Notes: generated by a model not told the origin, from the sequence alone. Shown: positions 6,990 to 15,062, counted from the stretch's first letter. The stretch is DNA of 15,399 bases from JAVWMQ01 sp036637375 (GCA_036637375.1 JAVWMQ010000039.1:1-15399); one strand, 5' to 3'. Translations and numbers: made by a program.

Positions 6990-8019
6990 TTAAAATCACC
7001 TGTTCCTTTTCACTTTTCACTGTTTTACCTATAATTGTAGCTTTTTCCCCTGCTTCATTTAGATCTTTCACTACTTCTTCTGCGATGCTTGCATCAACAA
7101 ACATCATCATTCCAACTCCCATATTAAATGTTGAGTACATATCTTTGTCTAAAATGTTTCCACATTCTTTGATGAATGTAAAGATTTTTGGAACTTCCCA
7201 TGTTCCAATTTCAACATCTGCTGCAATTCCATCTTTTAGAATTCTTGGAATGTTTTCATAAAAACCGCCGCCAGTTATATGCACAATTCCGTTTACTTTG
7301 TGTTTGCCTAAAACAGCTTCACAAGCATTTGCATATATCTTTGTAGGTCTTAATAGAGCTTCACCTAGAGTTTCTCCAAGCTGGTCGAAATGATCGTCTA
7401 CTGAGTATCCCATCTTTTCAAACAAAACTTTTCTAACTAGTGAATATCCATTACTATGAATTCCGCTTGAAGGAATACCAATTATTACATTTCCTTCTTC
7501 AATATCTGCGCCCGTTATAATATTCTTTTTGTCTACAACGCCTACACTAAATCCTGCCATATCATATTCGCCTTCGCCATAAAACCCTGGCATTTCAGCA
7601 GTTTCACCACCGATTAAAGCACTTTTACCTTGAACACAGCCTTCTGCAATTCCTGCAACTATATCTTCGATTTTTTCTGCTGTTACCTTGCCTGTAGCAA
7701 TATAGTCTAGGAAGAATAAAGGTGTTGCACCCTGGCAAAGCACGTCATTAACACACATTGCAACACAGTCAATACCTACTGTGTCATGTTTATCCATCAT
7801 AAACGCAATCTTTAGTTTAGTTCCAACGCCATCAGTTCCACTAACTAGCACTGGTTCTTCCATACCTTCAATTGGAAGTTTAAATAGACTTCCAAAGCTT
7901 CCAAGTCCAGTCAAAACATTTTCATTAAATGTACGTTTAACATGGTTTTTCATTAGAGATACTGCACGTTCTCCCTCTTTGGTATCAACTCCAGCATCTT
8001 TGTAAGTTAAATTTTCCAT
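6982..8019 (-). CDS. purM: Phosphoribosylformylglycinamidine cyclo-ligase (AIR synthetase)
   Basis: It closes the imidazole ring, turning FGAM and ATP into AIR (step 5). The 345 residues equal the usual bacterial length. The order of motifs is canonical: YKDAGVDTKEG near the start (6-16), VSGTDGVGTKLKIA (59-72), GIDCVAMCVNDVLCQGA (82-98), the ATP-binding SALIGGETAEMPGFY (133-147), IIGIPSSGIHSNGYSLVR (179-196) and HITGGGFYENIPR (247-259). An AGGAGG site lies 5 bases before the ATG. The gene is 13 bases downstream of purE and overlaps purN at its 3' end. Nothing is truncated or missing. Confidence 0.97.
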   Translation of the reverse strand: MENLTYKDAGVDTKEGERAVSLMKNHVKRTFNENVLTGLGSFGSLFKLPIEGMEEPVLVSGTDGVGTKLKIAFMMDKHDTVGIDCVAMCVNDVLCQGATPLFFLDYIATGKVTAEKIEDIVAGIAEGCVQGKSALIGGETAEMPGFYGEGEYDMAGFSVGVVDKKNIITGADIEEGNVIIGIPSSGIHSNGYSLVRKVLFEKMGYSVDDHFDQLGETLGEALLRPTKIYANACEAVLGKHKVNGIVHITGGGFYENIPRILKDGIAADVEIGTWEVPKIFTFIKECGNILDKDMYSTFNMGVGMMMFVDASIAEEVVKDLNEAGEKATIIGKTVKSEKEQVILNV

Positions 8020-8032
8020 GATTCCTCCTAAA

Positions 8033-8512
8033 TTAAATTTCTAACTCTTCATCAAGTTTTAAAATATCTTCTTCTTGCTGTTTCTTGAACGCTTTAAACT
8101 TCTCTCGAAGTTCTGGGTACTTAATACTTAGCATTTGAATTGCTAAAAGCGCCGCATTCTCTGCACCTCCAATTGCTACTGTTGCAACTGGAACTCCCTT
8201 TGGCATTTGGACTGTACTTAACAAAGAATCTAACCCACCTAAATCACTTGTCTTCATAGGGATTCCTATTACTGGGACAGGTGTCCCTGCTGCTAGAACT
8301 CCTCCTAGGTGAGCCGCCTTGCCTGCTGCTGCAATAATTACTTCTATTCCATCTGCCTCTGCATTTTTACTAAATGCTTCAGCCTGCACTGGTGTTCTAT
8401 GTGCAGAAAGGATTCTAACAGTAACATCAACGCCAAATTCCTTTAGAATTTCAATGCCTTTTTCTACTACAGGGAGATCAGATTTGCTCCCCATTACTAT
8501 TCCAACTTTCAT
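8033..8512 (-). CDS. purE: PurE family N5-carboxyaminoimidazole ribonucleotide mutase / AIR carboxylase
   Basis: PurE forms CAIR, the carboxylated imidazole nucleotide (step 6). The 159 residues contain VMGSKSDLPVVEKG (6-19), SAHRTP (36-41), AAAGKAAHLGG (61-71), DSLLSTVQMPKGVPVATVAIGG (95-116) and ENAALLA. SAHRTP is the class I (mutase) form, which normally works with PurK. However AGAGGAAHLPG of well-known class I enzymes reads AAAGKAAHLGG here, and the AIG..NAALLA linker is about two residues shorter than in E. coli. No purK is in the window, so whether it acts as mutase or as direct carboxylase is open. The last 20 residues are a charged tail rich in K and E. It sits 12 bases after purL, with AGAGGA 8 bases before the ATG. 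Confidence 0.93.
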   Translation of the reverse strand: MKVGIVMGSKSDLPVVEKGIEILKEFGVDVTVRILSAHRTPVQAEAFSKNAEADGIEVIIAAAGKAAHLGGVLAAGTPVPVIGIPMKTSDLGGLDSLLSTVQMPKGVPVATVAIGGAENAALLAIQMLSIKYPELREKFKAFKKQQEEDILKLDEELEI

Positions 8513-8524
8513 ATTTAGTCCTCT

Positions 8525-11500
8525 CTATTTCTGAAAATATTTTACACCAGCTTCAAAGATTTTCATGTCCTTTTCACCGATTACATTTTTGTATACATTT
8601 TCTCCAATACGTTCTGAATGTCCCATTTTACCAAATACTCTACCATCAGGTGAAGTAATACCTTCTATTGCCATTACTGAGTTATTTGGGTTGTATTTAA
8701 TATCCATAGATGGGTTGCCATCAAAATCAACGTACTGTGTTGCAATTTGTCCATTTGCTATTAGTTCTTTTAATACATCATCGTTGCAAATGAAGTTACC
8801 TTCTCCATGAGATACTGGAATTGTATGAACGTCATCAACCTGAACTTCAGATAACCATGGTGACTTAACTGATGCAATTCTAGTTTTAACTAGGCATGAA
8901 ACGTGTCTACCAATTTTGTTATATGTTAGAGTTGGGCAGTTTTCATCAGTATCAATAATCTTGCCATAAGGTACAAGCCCTAGCTTGATTAATGCCTGGA
9001 ATCCGTTACAAACACCAATCATCAGACCATCTCTGTTTTCAAGAAGATCTGTAACTGCTTCTTTTACTAGTGGGTTTCTAAATACTGCTGTAATGAACTT
9101 TGCTGAACCATCTGGTTCATCTCCACCACTAAATCCACCTGGAATCATTACAATGTTTGCTTTTTTGATTTTTGCTGCTAATTCAGCAATTGATTCGTTT
9201 AGGGCTTCTGTTGTTAGATTTCTAATTAAATGAATATCTGTAACTGCTCCTGCTCTCTCAAATGCTCTAGCTGAATCCATTTCGCAGTTTGTACCAGGGA
9301 ATGCTGGAATTACAACGTATGGTTTATCAACCTTAACCTTTGGTGTCGCTTCATTTCTATCTGTATATGTTACCTTAGCTACCTCATCAGTACTCTTATC
9401 CCCTGCTGTTGTTGGGAATACCCCTTCAAGAGGAGCTGACCACTTCTTGATAATTTCGCTTAAACCAAACTTTTGAACTTTACCGTCAATATCAATTTTG
9501 ATGCTTGATGTGTCATTTGTTTCACCAATAACTTTAACTTCAATATCACCAAATAGCTCGTCTATGTCTTCTTTTTTTGGAATCTCTAGTAATAGGCTTC
9601 CATATTTAGCTGCCTTTAGGTTTTGCTCTGAGATGTTGTCAATTGTTGCACCAATCTTATTACCAACAGCCATTTTTACAAGTGAAATGAATACTCCACC
9701 TTGTCCAATTGTATTAGCTGCTAATACTTTACCTTCTAAGATTAAGCTGTGTACCTTGTCCATTGCTGCTTTGTATGATGCAAAATCAATAATGTTATTT
9801 TCATCCCATTTTGATTCAATATATACAAGTTTACTTCCAGATTTCTTTAGTTCTGTACTCATAACATCTTTGGCATCGCATGTGTTTACTGCAAAAGAAA
9901 TTAATGCTGGAGGTACGTTAATGTCCATAAATGTTCCTGACATTGAATCTTTACCACCAATTGCTGGTATTTCTAGTTCCTTTTGAACACGAAGTGCTCC
10001 AAGTAATGCTGCCATCGGTTTGCCCCAAGCTTCATCTCCTATTAATTTTTCAAAGTACTCCTGGAATGTTAATCTAACTTTTCTAAAGTCTCCTCCCATT
10101 GCTACAATCTTAGTAACAGAGTCTACTACTGCATACATAGCCCCATGGAAAGGTGATGCTTTAGCTAGTTTTGGATCAAATCCGTAAGCCATTAATGTTG
10201 CTGTTTCTGTTTCACCTTTAGTTACTGGTAATTTAGCTGCCATACCTGCTGCTGGGCTTAACTGGTATTTACCACCTAAAGGCATTAATACTGTGTTTGC
10301 TCCAATTGTGCTGTCAAATCTCTCGATTAAACCTTTTTTGCTACAGCAGTTCAAATCTGCTAGATAGTCTTCTAGGTTTGCTAATGGTTTTAGATTATCT
10401 AATGAACCCTGACCTTTAACCTTTACTGTTGCTGTTTGAGGTGCTCCGTTTGTGTCTAAGAACGCTCGACTCAAGTCTAGTATATTCTTTTCTCTCCAGA
10501 ACATTCTAACTCTGCCTTCACCTGTAACTGTTGCAACTGTTGTTGCTTCAAGGTTTTCATCATTTGAGAATTTCTTAAATGCTTCTTCGTTTTCTTTTGC
10601 TACTACTACGGCCATTCTCTCTTGTGATTCTGAAATCGCAAGCTCTGTTCCATCAAGTCCTTCGTATTTCTTTGGTACTAGATCTAGGTTAATGTCTAAC
10701 CCTTCTGCAAGTTCTCCAATGGCTACTGAAACACCACCAGCTCCGAAGTCATTACATCTCTTAATTAATGTTGATACTTCTTTGCGTCTAAATAATCTTT
10801 GTATATTTCTTTCAACTGGAGGATTTCCTTTTTGTACTTCTGCTCCGCAAGTTAGGATAGAATCAAGGTCATGTTCTTTTGATGAACCTGTTGCGCCACC
10901 GCAACCATCTCTACCCGTTCTACCTCCAACTAAAATGATAACATCTCCTGGCTGTGGAACTGTTCTAATTACATGTGATGCTGGTGCTGCTCCAATTACT
11001 GCTCCAACTTCCATTCTCTTTGCAACATAGTCTTCGTCATAAACTTCGTCAACCTGTCCTGTTGCTAGTCCGATTTGGTTACCATATGAACTGTATCCTG
11101 CTGCTGCCTCTTTAGTAATTTTGCGCTGTGGCAATTTACCTTTTAATGTTTCTTCTATAGGCTTAGTTGGATCAGCTGCCCCAGTAACTCTCATTGCCTG
11201 GTATACATAAACTCTGCCTGATAGTGGGTCACGAATTGCTCCACCAAGACAAGTTGCTGCGCCACCAAATGGCTCAATTTCTGTTGGGTGGTTATGTGTT
11301 TCATTCTTGAACATAACTAGCCAGTCTTCTTCTTTGCCATCAATCTTAGCTTTGACTTTAATTGAACATGCGTTGATTTCTTCACTTTCATCAAGATCAT
11401 CTGCTTTGCCTTCCTTTTTTAGATATTTTGCACCAATACATGCCATATCCATTAAGCAAATGTCCTTTTTGCGATCTCCATAAACTGATTTACGCATTTC

Positions 11501-12271
11501 CATGTATTCCTGGAAGGCTTCCTTGACAATGTCGCCATACTCTCCACCTTCAAAATAAATATCTGTAAGTTCAGTATTAAATGTTGTGTGTCTACAATGG
11601 TCTGACCAATATGTGTCTATTACTTTTAATTCAGTGATGCTTGGGTTTCTCTTTTCTTCGTTTTTGAAATATCCATGAATGTGAATTAAATCCCCTTCGC
11701 TCATTGCAAATCCCATAGCCGTTCTAAACGCTTCTAGCTCTGCTGGTGATTTGTCAATAAACCCTTCAATGATTTCAACATCTGCTGGAACTTGCATTTC
11801 CATTTCAAGTGTTTCTGGTTTTTCAATAATTGCAAGCTGGCTATCTACTGGATTGATACAATATCCTTTAATAGTTTCTATATCATCTCCTGATAAATCG
11901 CCTTCAAGTACAATTACTCTTGCAAACTTAACTGTAGCTGTTACTTCTGGTTTCATTAGTTTAATACATACTGCTGCTGAGTCTGCTCTTTGATCATATT
12001 GTCCAGGCAAAAGTTCCACAGCAAAAAAATTAGCAGAAACAACACTATCTGGTAATACTTCATCATAAGCATTATCAATAGCAGGTTCTGCAAACACAGA
12101 AAATTTGGCCATTTCGTAAGTTTCTTCATCAATGCCGTCTATATCGTAACGGTTGATTACTCTCAGGTTCAAAAGTCCATCAATGTGAAGATTCTGTTTG
12201 ATGTCCTCAAAAAGCCCCTGCGCTTCTACGTCAAAGCCCTGTTTCTTTTCTACAAATATTCTCTTAACCAT
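8525..12271 (-). CDS. purL: Phosphoribosylformylglycinamidine synthase, single-chain form
   Basis: It converts FGAR to FGAM with glutamine and ATP (step 4). The 1248 residues fuse the parts that are separate PurS, PurL and PurQ in Bacillus. A PurS-like N-terminal domain covers about 1-150. A linker helix and the synthetase core follow, with TYWSDHCRHTTF (220-231), FKNETHNHPTEIEPFGGAATCLGG (321-344), GRTGRDGCGGATGSS (450-464) and AIGGKDSMSGTF (770-781). The C-terminal class I glutaminase domain begins near 983 (KPYVVIPAFPGTNCE). Its triad is Cys1088 in IGVCNGFQ with His1218 and Glu1220 in MGHSERIG. This glutaminase looks functional, in contrast to PurF. AAGGAG lies 8 bases before the ATG. It is the first gene of the operon, so the upstream control region acts on all pur genes. 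Confidence 0.97.
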   Translation of the reverse strand: MVKRIFVEKKQGFDVEAQGLFEDIKQNLHIDGLLNLRVINRYDIDGIDEETYEMAKFSVFAEPAIDNAYDEVLPDSVVSANFFAVELLPGQYDQRADSAAVCIKLMKPEVTATVKFARVIVLEGDLSGDDIETIKGYCINPVDSQLAIIEKPETLEMEMQVPADVEIIEGFIDKSPAELEAFRTAMGFAMSEGDLIHIHGYFKNEEKRNPSITELKVIDTYWSDHCRHTTFNTELTDIYFEGGEYGDIVKEAFQEYMEMRKSVYGDRKKDICLMDMACIGAKYLKKEGKADDLDESEEINACSIKVKAKIDGKEEDWLVMFKNETHNHPTEIEPFGGAATCLGGAIRDPLSGRVYVYQAMRVTGAADPTKPIEETLKGKLPQRKITKEAAAGYSSYGNQIGLATGQVDEVYDEDYVAKRMEVGAVIGAAPASHVIRTVPQPGDVIILVGGRTGRDGCGGATGSSKEHDLDSILTCGAEVQKGNPPVERNIQRLFRRKEVSTLIKRCNDFGAGGVSVAIGELAEGLDINLDLVPKKYEGLDGTELAISESQERMAVVVAKENEEAFKKFSNDENLEATTVATVTGEGRVRMFWREKNILDLSRAFLDTNGAPQTATVKVKGQGSLDNLKPLANLEDYLADLNCCSKKGLIERFDSTIGANTVLMPLGGKYQLSPAAGMAAKLPVTKGETETATLMAYGFDPKLAKASPFHGAMYAVVDSVTKIVAMGGDFRKVRLTFQEYFEKLIGDEAWGKPMAALLGALRVQKELEIPAIGGKDSMSGTFMDINVPPALISFAVNTCDAKDVMSTELKKSGSKLVYIESKWDENNIIDFASYKAAMDKVHSLILEGKVLAANTIGQGGVFISLVKMAVGNKIGATIDNISEQNLKAAKYGSLLLEIPKKEDIDELFGDIEVKVIGETNDTSSIKIDIDGKVQKFGLSEIIKKWSAPLEGVFPTTAGDKSTDEVAKVTYTDRNEATPKVKVDKPYVVIPAFPGTNCEMDSARAFERAGAVTDIHLIRNLTTEALNESIAELAAKIKKANIVMIPGGFSGGDEPDGSAKFITAVFRNPLVKEAVTDLLENRDGLMIGVCNGFQALIKLGLVPYGKIIDTDENCPTLTYNKIGRHVSCLVKTRIASVKSPWLSEVQVDDVHTIPVSHGEGNFICNDDVLKELIANGQIATQYVDFDGNPSMDIKYNPNNSVMAIEGITSPDGRVFGKMGHSERIGENVYKNVIGEKDMKIFEAGVKYFQK

Positions 12272-12323
12272 TTAATTATCTCCTTTATATTAACTAAATA
12301 TAATAATTTCTGTTTCTGGCTCT

Positions 12324-12380
12324 GTGCTACCTTTCGTTTGCTTATAACACTTAAAACCTCTCGTATTTATATAGTAGCAC
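12324..12380 (-). promoter_or_regulatory. Long-range stem in the purL leader
   Basis: On the minus strand GTGCTAC (12374-12380) and GTAGCAC (12324-12330) are perfect inverted copies 43 bases apart, and U-A and U-G pairs can extend the stem outward to about 11 pairs. It lies in the untranslated leader if transcription starts near 12460. It matches no riboswitch class I know; the ZTP, guanine and PRPP signatures are absent. The upstream strand overlaps a -10-like element (TGCTACTAT), so a secondary promoter is an alternative reading. Confidence 0.35.
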
Positions 12381-12423
12381 AAAACTAATTATTTTTGGCA
12401 TACTTTTTCACTTTTTTTATTTG

Positions 12424-12447
12424 ATAGTTCGTTATATTACGAACTAT
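12424..12447. promoter_or_regulatory. Inverted repeat operator, PurBox-like half-sites
   Basis: ATAGTTCG and CGAACTAT are perfect inverted copies with an 8-base spacer. Each half carries the CGAAC-WWT core of the PurBox bound by Gram-positive PurR, and each 13-base half matches about 11 positions of AWWWCCGAACWWT. It lies about 13-36 bases past the predicted purL start site. It also overlaps a weak TTGATA/TATGTG promoter pair pointing towards lysE. The spacing differs from what I remember for Bacillus tandem PurBoxes, so the regulator is an inference. Confidence 0.5.
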
Positions 12448-12466
12448 GTGGAAGTGTATAGTTGTA

Positions 12467-12495
12467 ATTATTCGCAAATATAATCAATCTGCCAA
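12467..12495 (-). promoter_or_regulatory. Candidate promoter of the purine operon
   Basis: On the minus strand TTGGCA (12490-12495, five of six) is followed after 17 bases by AATAAT (12467-12472, five of six). Transcription would begin near 12460 and give a leader of roughly 190 bases before purL, containing the CGAA inverted repeat and the long-range stem. Confidence 0.5.
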
Positions 12496-12506
12496 TGAAT
12501 AAATAA

Positions 12507-12542
12507 TATAGTTTACTTTTTCCACAAAAATAGTAAACTATA
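12507..12542. repeat. 11-bp inverted repeat ahead of lysE
   Basis: TATAGTTTACT and AGTAAACTATA are perfect inverted copies with a 14-base spacer, ending 42 bases before the lysE start codon. The right arm contains TATACT, a possible -10 box, although no good -35 accompanies it. An operator for a regulator of the exporter or an RNA hairpin in its leader are both possible. Confidence 0.5.
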
Positions 12543-12584
12543 CTAAAGAGGATGAAGTATCTGTTATTGAGAAAGGAATTTACT

Positions 12585-13205
12585 ATGATGTATTTCATAC
12601 AAGGTCTGACTATGGGGCTTGCCTATGTTGCTCCCATTGGTTTGCAAAATTTATTCGTAATTAATTCTGCAATTTCACAACCTAAGCAAAGAGCGTATAT
12701 GACAGCTTTAATTGTTATTTTCTTTGATATAACTTTGGCATTTGCATGTTTCTTTGGTATTGGCGCTATAATGCAGCATTCCAATATACTGCAGCTTGCA
12801 GTACTTGGAGTTGGAAGTATAATTGTAGTTTGGATTGGTATTGGTCTGCTCAAAGCCAAGGACACCATGGATAACAGTACCAACGTTAATGTTCCTATTG
12901 TTAAGGTCATCACAACCGCCTGCGTTGTCACATGGTTTAACCCACAAGCCTTAATAGATGGAAGTATGATGCTAGGGGCATTTAGAGTAACTTTGCCTGT
13001 CGCACAATCATCTGTATTCATTCTTGGTGTCGCTACTGCAAGTTGTTTATGGTTCCTTGGAATTACAACAATCTTATCCTTCTTCGGCGCAAAGATCACA
13101 GACAAAATTCTACGCATAATTAATATTTTGTGCGGATTAGTAATTGTTTTTTATGGCATTTTGCTTGGCTATAAATTCATAAAACTTTTGATGATAACTA
13201 TATAA
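12585..13205 (+). CDS. LysE-family amino acid exporter
   Basis: The protein has 206 residues, the usual length for the LysE/ArgO family, which exports basic or other amino acids across the cytoplasmic membrane. About six hydrophobic segments can be seen near 3-25, 40-62, 68-90, 108-128, 140-165 and 175-197. Two family hallmarks are present: PIGLQN in the first segment (17-22) and WFNPQALID (117-125), matching the W-x-N-P....D motif of ArgO. I chose the ATG at 12585, giving MMYFIQGLTMGLAYVAPIG: AAAGGA stands 7 bases upstream, whereas the earlier ATG at 12552 sits directly against its GAGG with no spacing. The gene is divergent from purL and has its own terminator. The substrate cannot be told from sequence, so I give no symbol. 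Confidence 0.9.
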   Translation: MMYFIQGLTMGLAYVAPIGLQNLFVINSAISQPKQRAYMTALIVIFFDITLAFACFFGIGAIMQHSNILQLAVLGVGSIIVVWIGIGLLKAKDTMDNSTNVNVPIVKVITTACVVTWFNPQALIDGSMMLGAFRVTLPVAQSSVFILGVATASCLWFLGITTILSFFGAKITDKILRIINILCGLVIVFYGILLGYKFIKLLMITI

Positions 13206-13224
13206 TCAAACTTATATTTAATAT

Positions 13225-13268
13225 TGGCTGTAACTGGTTTAACAACACTTGTTGCAGCCATTTTTTTT
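13225..13268 (+). terminator. Intrinsic terminator of lysE
   Basis: TGGCTGTAAC and GTTGCAGCCA form a 10-bp stem with one G-U pair around a 16-base loop, followed by eight T. It begins 19 bases after the lysE stop codon. Confidence 0.88.
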
Positions 13269-13324
13269 GCAAAAAATATTTGTTTCATCGAACATTTGCA
13301 GGGTAATGGTTATCTAATAGGAAT

Positions 13325-13346
13325 ATGTAAGACTTATTATTTACAT
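13325..13346. repeat. ATGTAA/TTACAT inverted repeat upstream of the catalase gene
   Basis: ATGTAA and TTACAT are 10 bases apart, just before the catalase ribosome binding site. A TATTAT -10-like box lies between the arms (13335-13340), without a good -35. It does not match a PerR box convincingly. It could be an operator overlapping the promoter; evidence is weak. Confidence 0.3.
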
Positions 13347-13362
13347 GAAAGGAGAATATAAT

Positions 13363-14862
13363 ATGGATAAGAAAAAATTAACAAACGAGGTTGGTGCTCC
13401 AGTTAGTGATAATCAAAATTCCCTAACGGCTGGCGACAGAGGTCCTATGCTTATGCAAGATTTATGGTTCCAGGAAAAGTTAGCCCACTTCGATCGTGAA
13501 GTAATTCCAGAAAGAAGAATGCATGCAAAAGGCAGTGGTGCGTTTGGTGTATTTAGGGCAACTGCTGATGTATCTCAATATACAAAAGCTAAAGTTTTTG
13601 AACCAGGTAAGGAAACAGAAATGTTCGTAAGATTTTCTACCGTTGCAGGCGAACGTGGTGCCGCTGATGCTGAGAGAGATATTCGTGGTTTCGCCATGAA
13701 GTTTTATACTGAAGACGGAAACTGGGATTTAGTTGGAAACAACACTCCTGTTTTTTTCCTTAGAGATCCACTTAAATTCCCTGACTTAAATCATGCTGTT
13801 AAGCGTGACCCTAAGACAAATATGCGTAGCCCTCAAAACAATTGGGATTTTTGGACTTTGCTTCCAGAAGCGTTTCATCAAGTTACAGTTGTTATGAGTG
13901 ATAGAGGTATTCCTGCTTCTTACAGACATATGCATGGTTTTGGTAGCCATACATTTAGTCTTTACAACGAACAAAACGAAAGATTCTGGGTTAAGTTCCA
14001 CCTAAGAACTCAACAAGGAATCAAGAATTTAACTAATGAAGAAGCTGCTGCAATTATTGCGGGCGACAGAGAAAGTCATCAGCGTGATTTGTTCGATTCT
14101 ATAGAAAAAGGCGATTTCCCAAGATGGAAAATGTATTTCCAAATCATGACTGAGGAGCAGGCTAGAAATCATAAAGAAAACCCGTTTGATGTTACTAAGG
14201 TTTGGAGCAAAAAAGAGTTTCCTCTAATTGAGGTTGGTGAGTTTGAACTAAATCGTAATCCAGAAAACTACTTTGCTGATGTTGAGCAGGCTGCTTTTAG
14301 CCCATCTCACCTTGTTCCAGGAATTGGACTTTCTCCTGACAAACTACTTCAGGGCAGACTTTTTGCCTATGGAGATGCTCAGAGATATCGTCTAGGTATT
14401 AATCATAATCACATTCCAGTTAACGCTCCAAAAGTTCCTGTGCACGATTATCATAGAGATGGTATGATGCGTGTTGATGGCAACCATGGTGCAATTAAAG
14501 GATACGAACCAAATACTATGGATGAATGGGCTGAACAGCCTGAGTTCAGAGAACCACCACTTAGCGTTAGCGGAGATATTTATCACTATGATCCTAAAGA
14601 TGACAGAACTGATGAATGCTTCTATCAGGCTGGGGATCTTTGGAGATTAATGGACGATGCTGCTAAGGATGCTTTGATTAATAACACTGCTGGGGATATT
14701 GCTCCAGTTACAGAAAATGTCAAATATAGACATGCTGTTCATTGCTACCTTGCAGATAAAGATTATGGCATGCGTATTACAGAAGCAATTGGTCTTGATT
14801 TAGATAAAGTTATTGAACTTAGCAAATTAAGCCATAGTGAACTTGCCAAAGCTACAAAGTAA
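13363..14862 (+). CDS. katA: Monofunctional haem catalase
   Basis: It breaks down hydrogen peroxide to water and oxygen in the cytoplasm. The 499 residues match the small-subunit (clade 3-like) haem catalases. The distal-side catalytic His54 is in ERRMHAKGSGAFG and Asn127 in VGNNTPVFFLRDP. The proximal haem-ligand Tyr336 lies in the signature RLFAYGDAQRYRLG (332-345). FVRFSTVAGERGAADAERDIRGFA (88-111) and the NHNHIPVNAP segment are typical. I chose the ATG at 13363, with AAAGGAG 8 bases upstream; the ATG 18 bases earlier would place the start inside the leader before this site. A short cysteine-poor tail follows residue 470 and no C-terminal flavodoxin-like domain is present. The gene stands alone between two terminators. 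A catalase in a probably anaerobic organism suggests oxygen-exposed habitats (inference). Confidence 0.97.
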   Translation: MDKKKLTNEVGAPVSDNQNSLTAGDRGPMLMQDLWFQEKLAHFDREVIPERRMHAKGSGAFGVFRATADVSQYTKAKVFEPGKETEMFVRFSTVAGERGAADAERDIRGFAMKFYTEDGNWDLVGNNTPVFFLRDPLKFPDLNHAVKRDPKTNMRSPQNNWDFWTLLPEAFHQVTVVMSDRGIPASYRHMHGFGSHTFSLYNEQNERFWVKFHLRTQQGIKNLTNEEAAAIIAGDRESHQRDLFDSIEKGDFPRWKMYFQIMTEEQARNHKENPFDVTKVWSKKEFPLIEVGEFELNRNPENYFADVEQAAFSPSHLVPGIGLSPDKLLQGRLFAYGDAQRYRLGINHNHIPVNAPKVPVHDYHRDGMMRVDGNHGAIKGYEPNTMDEWAEQPEFREPPLSVSGDIYHYDPKDDRTDECFYQAGDLWRLMDDAAKDALINNTAGDIAPVTENVKYRHAVHCYLADKDYGMRITEAIGLDLDKVIELSKLSHSELAKATK

Positions 14863-14872
14863 ATGAATTTAT

Positions 14873-14901
14873 AAAAAAAGCCAGCGATTGCTGGCTTTTT
14901 T
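14873..14901 (+). terminator. Intrinsic terminator of the catalase gene
   Basis: GCCAGC-GATT-GCTGGC is flanked by a run of A before and six T after, so the stem can extend by A-U pairs and the element may work in both directions. It starts 10 bases after the catalase stop codon. Confidence 0.92.
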
Positions 14902-14911
14902 GATTTAAACC

Positions 14912-14940
14912 TTGAATTTTTGGATCAAATATGTTAGATT
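14912..14940 (+). promoter_or_regulatory. Candidate promoter of tRNA-Ser
   Basis: TTGAAT (14912-14917) is followed after 17 bases by TAGATT (14935-14940), preceded by an extended -10 TG. Start of transcription near 14947 would give a 25-base leader before the tRNA. Confidence 0.5.
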
Positions 14941-14971
14941 AATACGTGGTCGTTATTGACCCTATTGTTTT

Positions 14972-15059
14972 GGAGGATTGACCGAGTGGCTAAGGAGCTC
15001 CCCTGGAAAGGGAGTAAGGTGTTAAAGCCCCGTGGGTTCGAGTCCCATGTCCTCCGCCA
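14972..15059 (+). tRNA. tRNA-Ser, anticodon GGA
   Basis: The 88 bases include an encoded 3' CCA (15057-15059) and discriminator G. The acceptor strands GGAGGAT and GTCCTCC pair over seven positions with one G-U. The anticodon arm is CTCCC-CTGGAAA-GGGAG with anticodon GGA at 15005-15007, reading UCC and UCU codons. A long variable arm between the anticodon stem and T-arm, as expected of class II tRNAs, and the T-arm GTGGG-TTCGAGT-CCCAT are present. Confidence 0.97.
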
Positions 15060-15062
15060 TAT

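Noticed and set aside
10452..11030. 192-codon plus-strand frame inside purL
   Set aside because: It is a shadow of the conserved purL core; the translation is low-complexity S/P/T-rich with no domain.
12272..12480. Guanine, ZTP or PRPP riboswitch ahead of purL
   Set aside because: I looked for their conserved core sequences on the minus strand and did not find them; only an unassigned stem is visible.
12552..12584. Earlier ATG for lysE
   Set aside because: GAGG directly touches the ATG with no spacing, while the ATG at 12585 has AAAGGA at proper distance and gives the normal family N terminus.
12623..13117. 164-codon minus-strand frame opposite lysE
   Set aside because: It mirrors a convincing membrane exporter with family motifs and has no ribosome binding site or recognisable domain of its own.
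13270..13362. PerR box upstream of the catalase gene
   Set aside because: No segment matches TTATAATNATTATAA well; the ATGTAA/TTACAT repeat is a different pattern.
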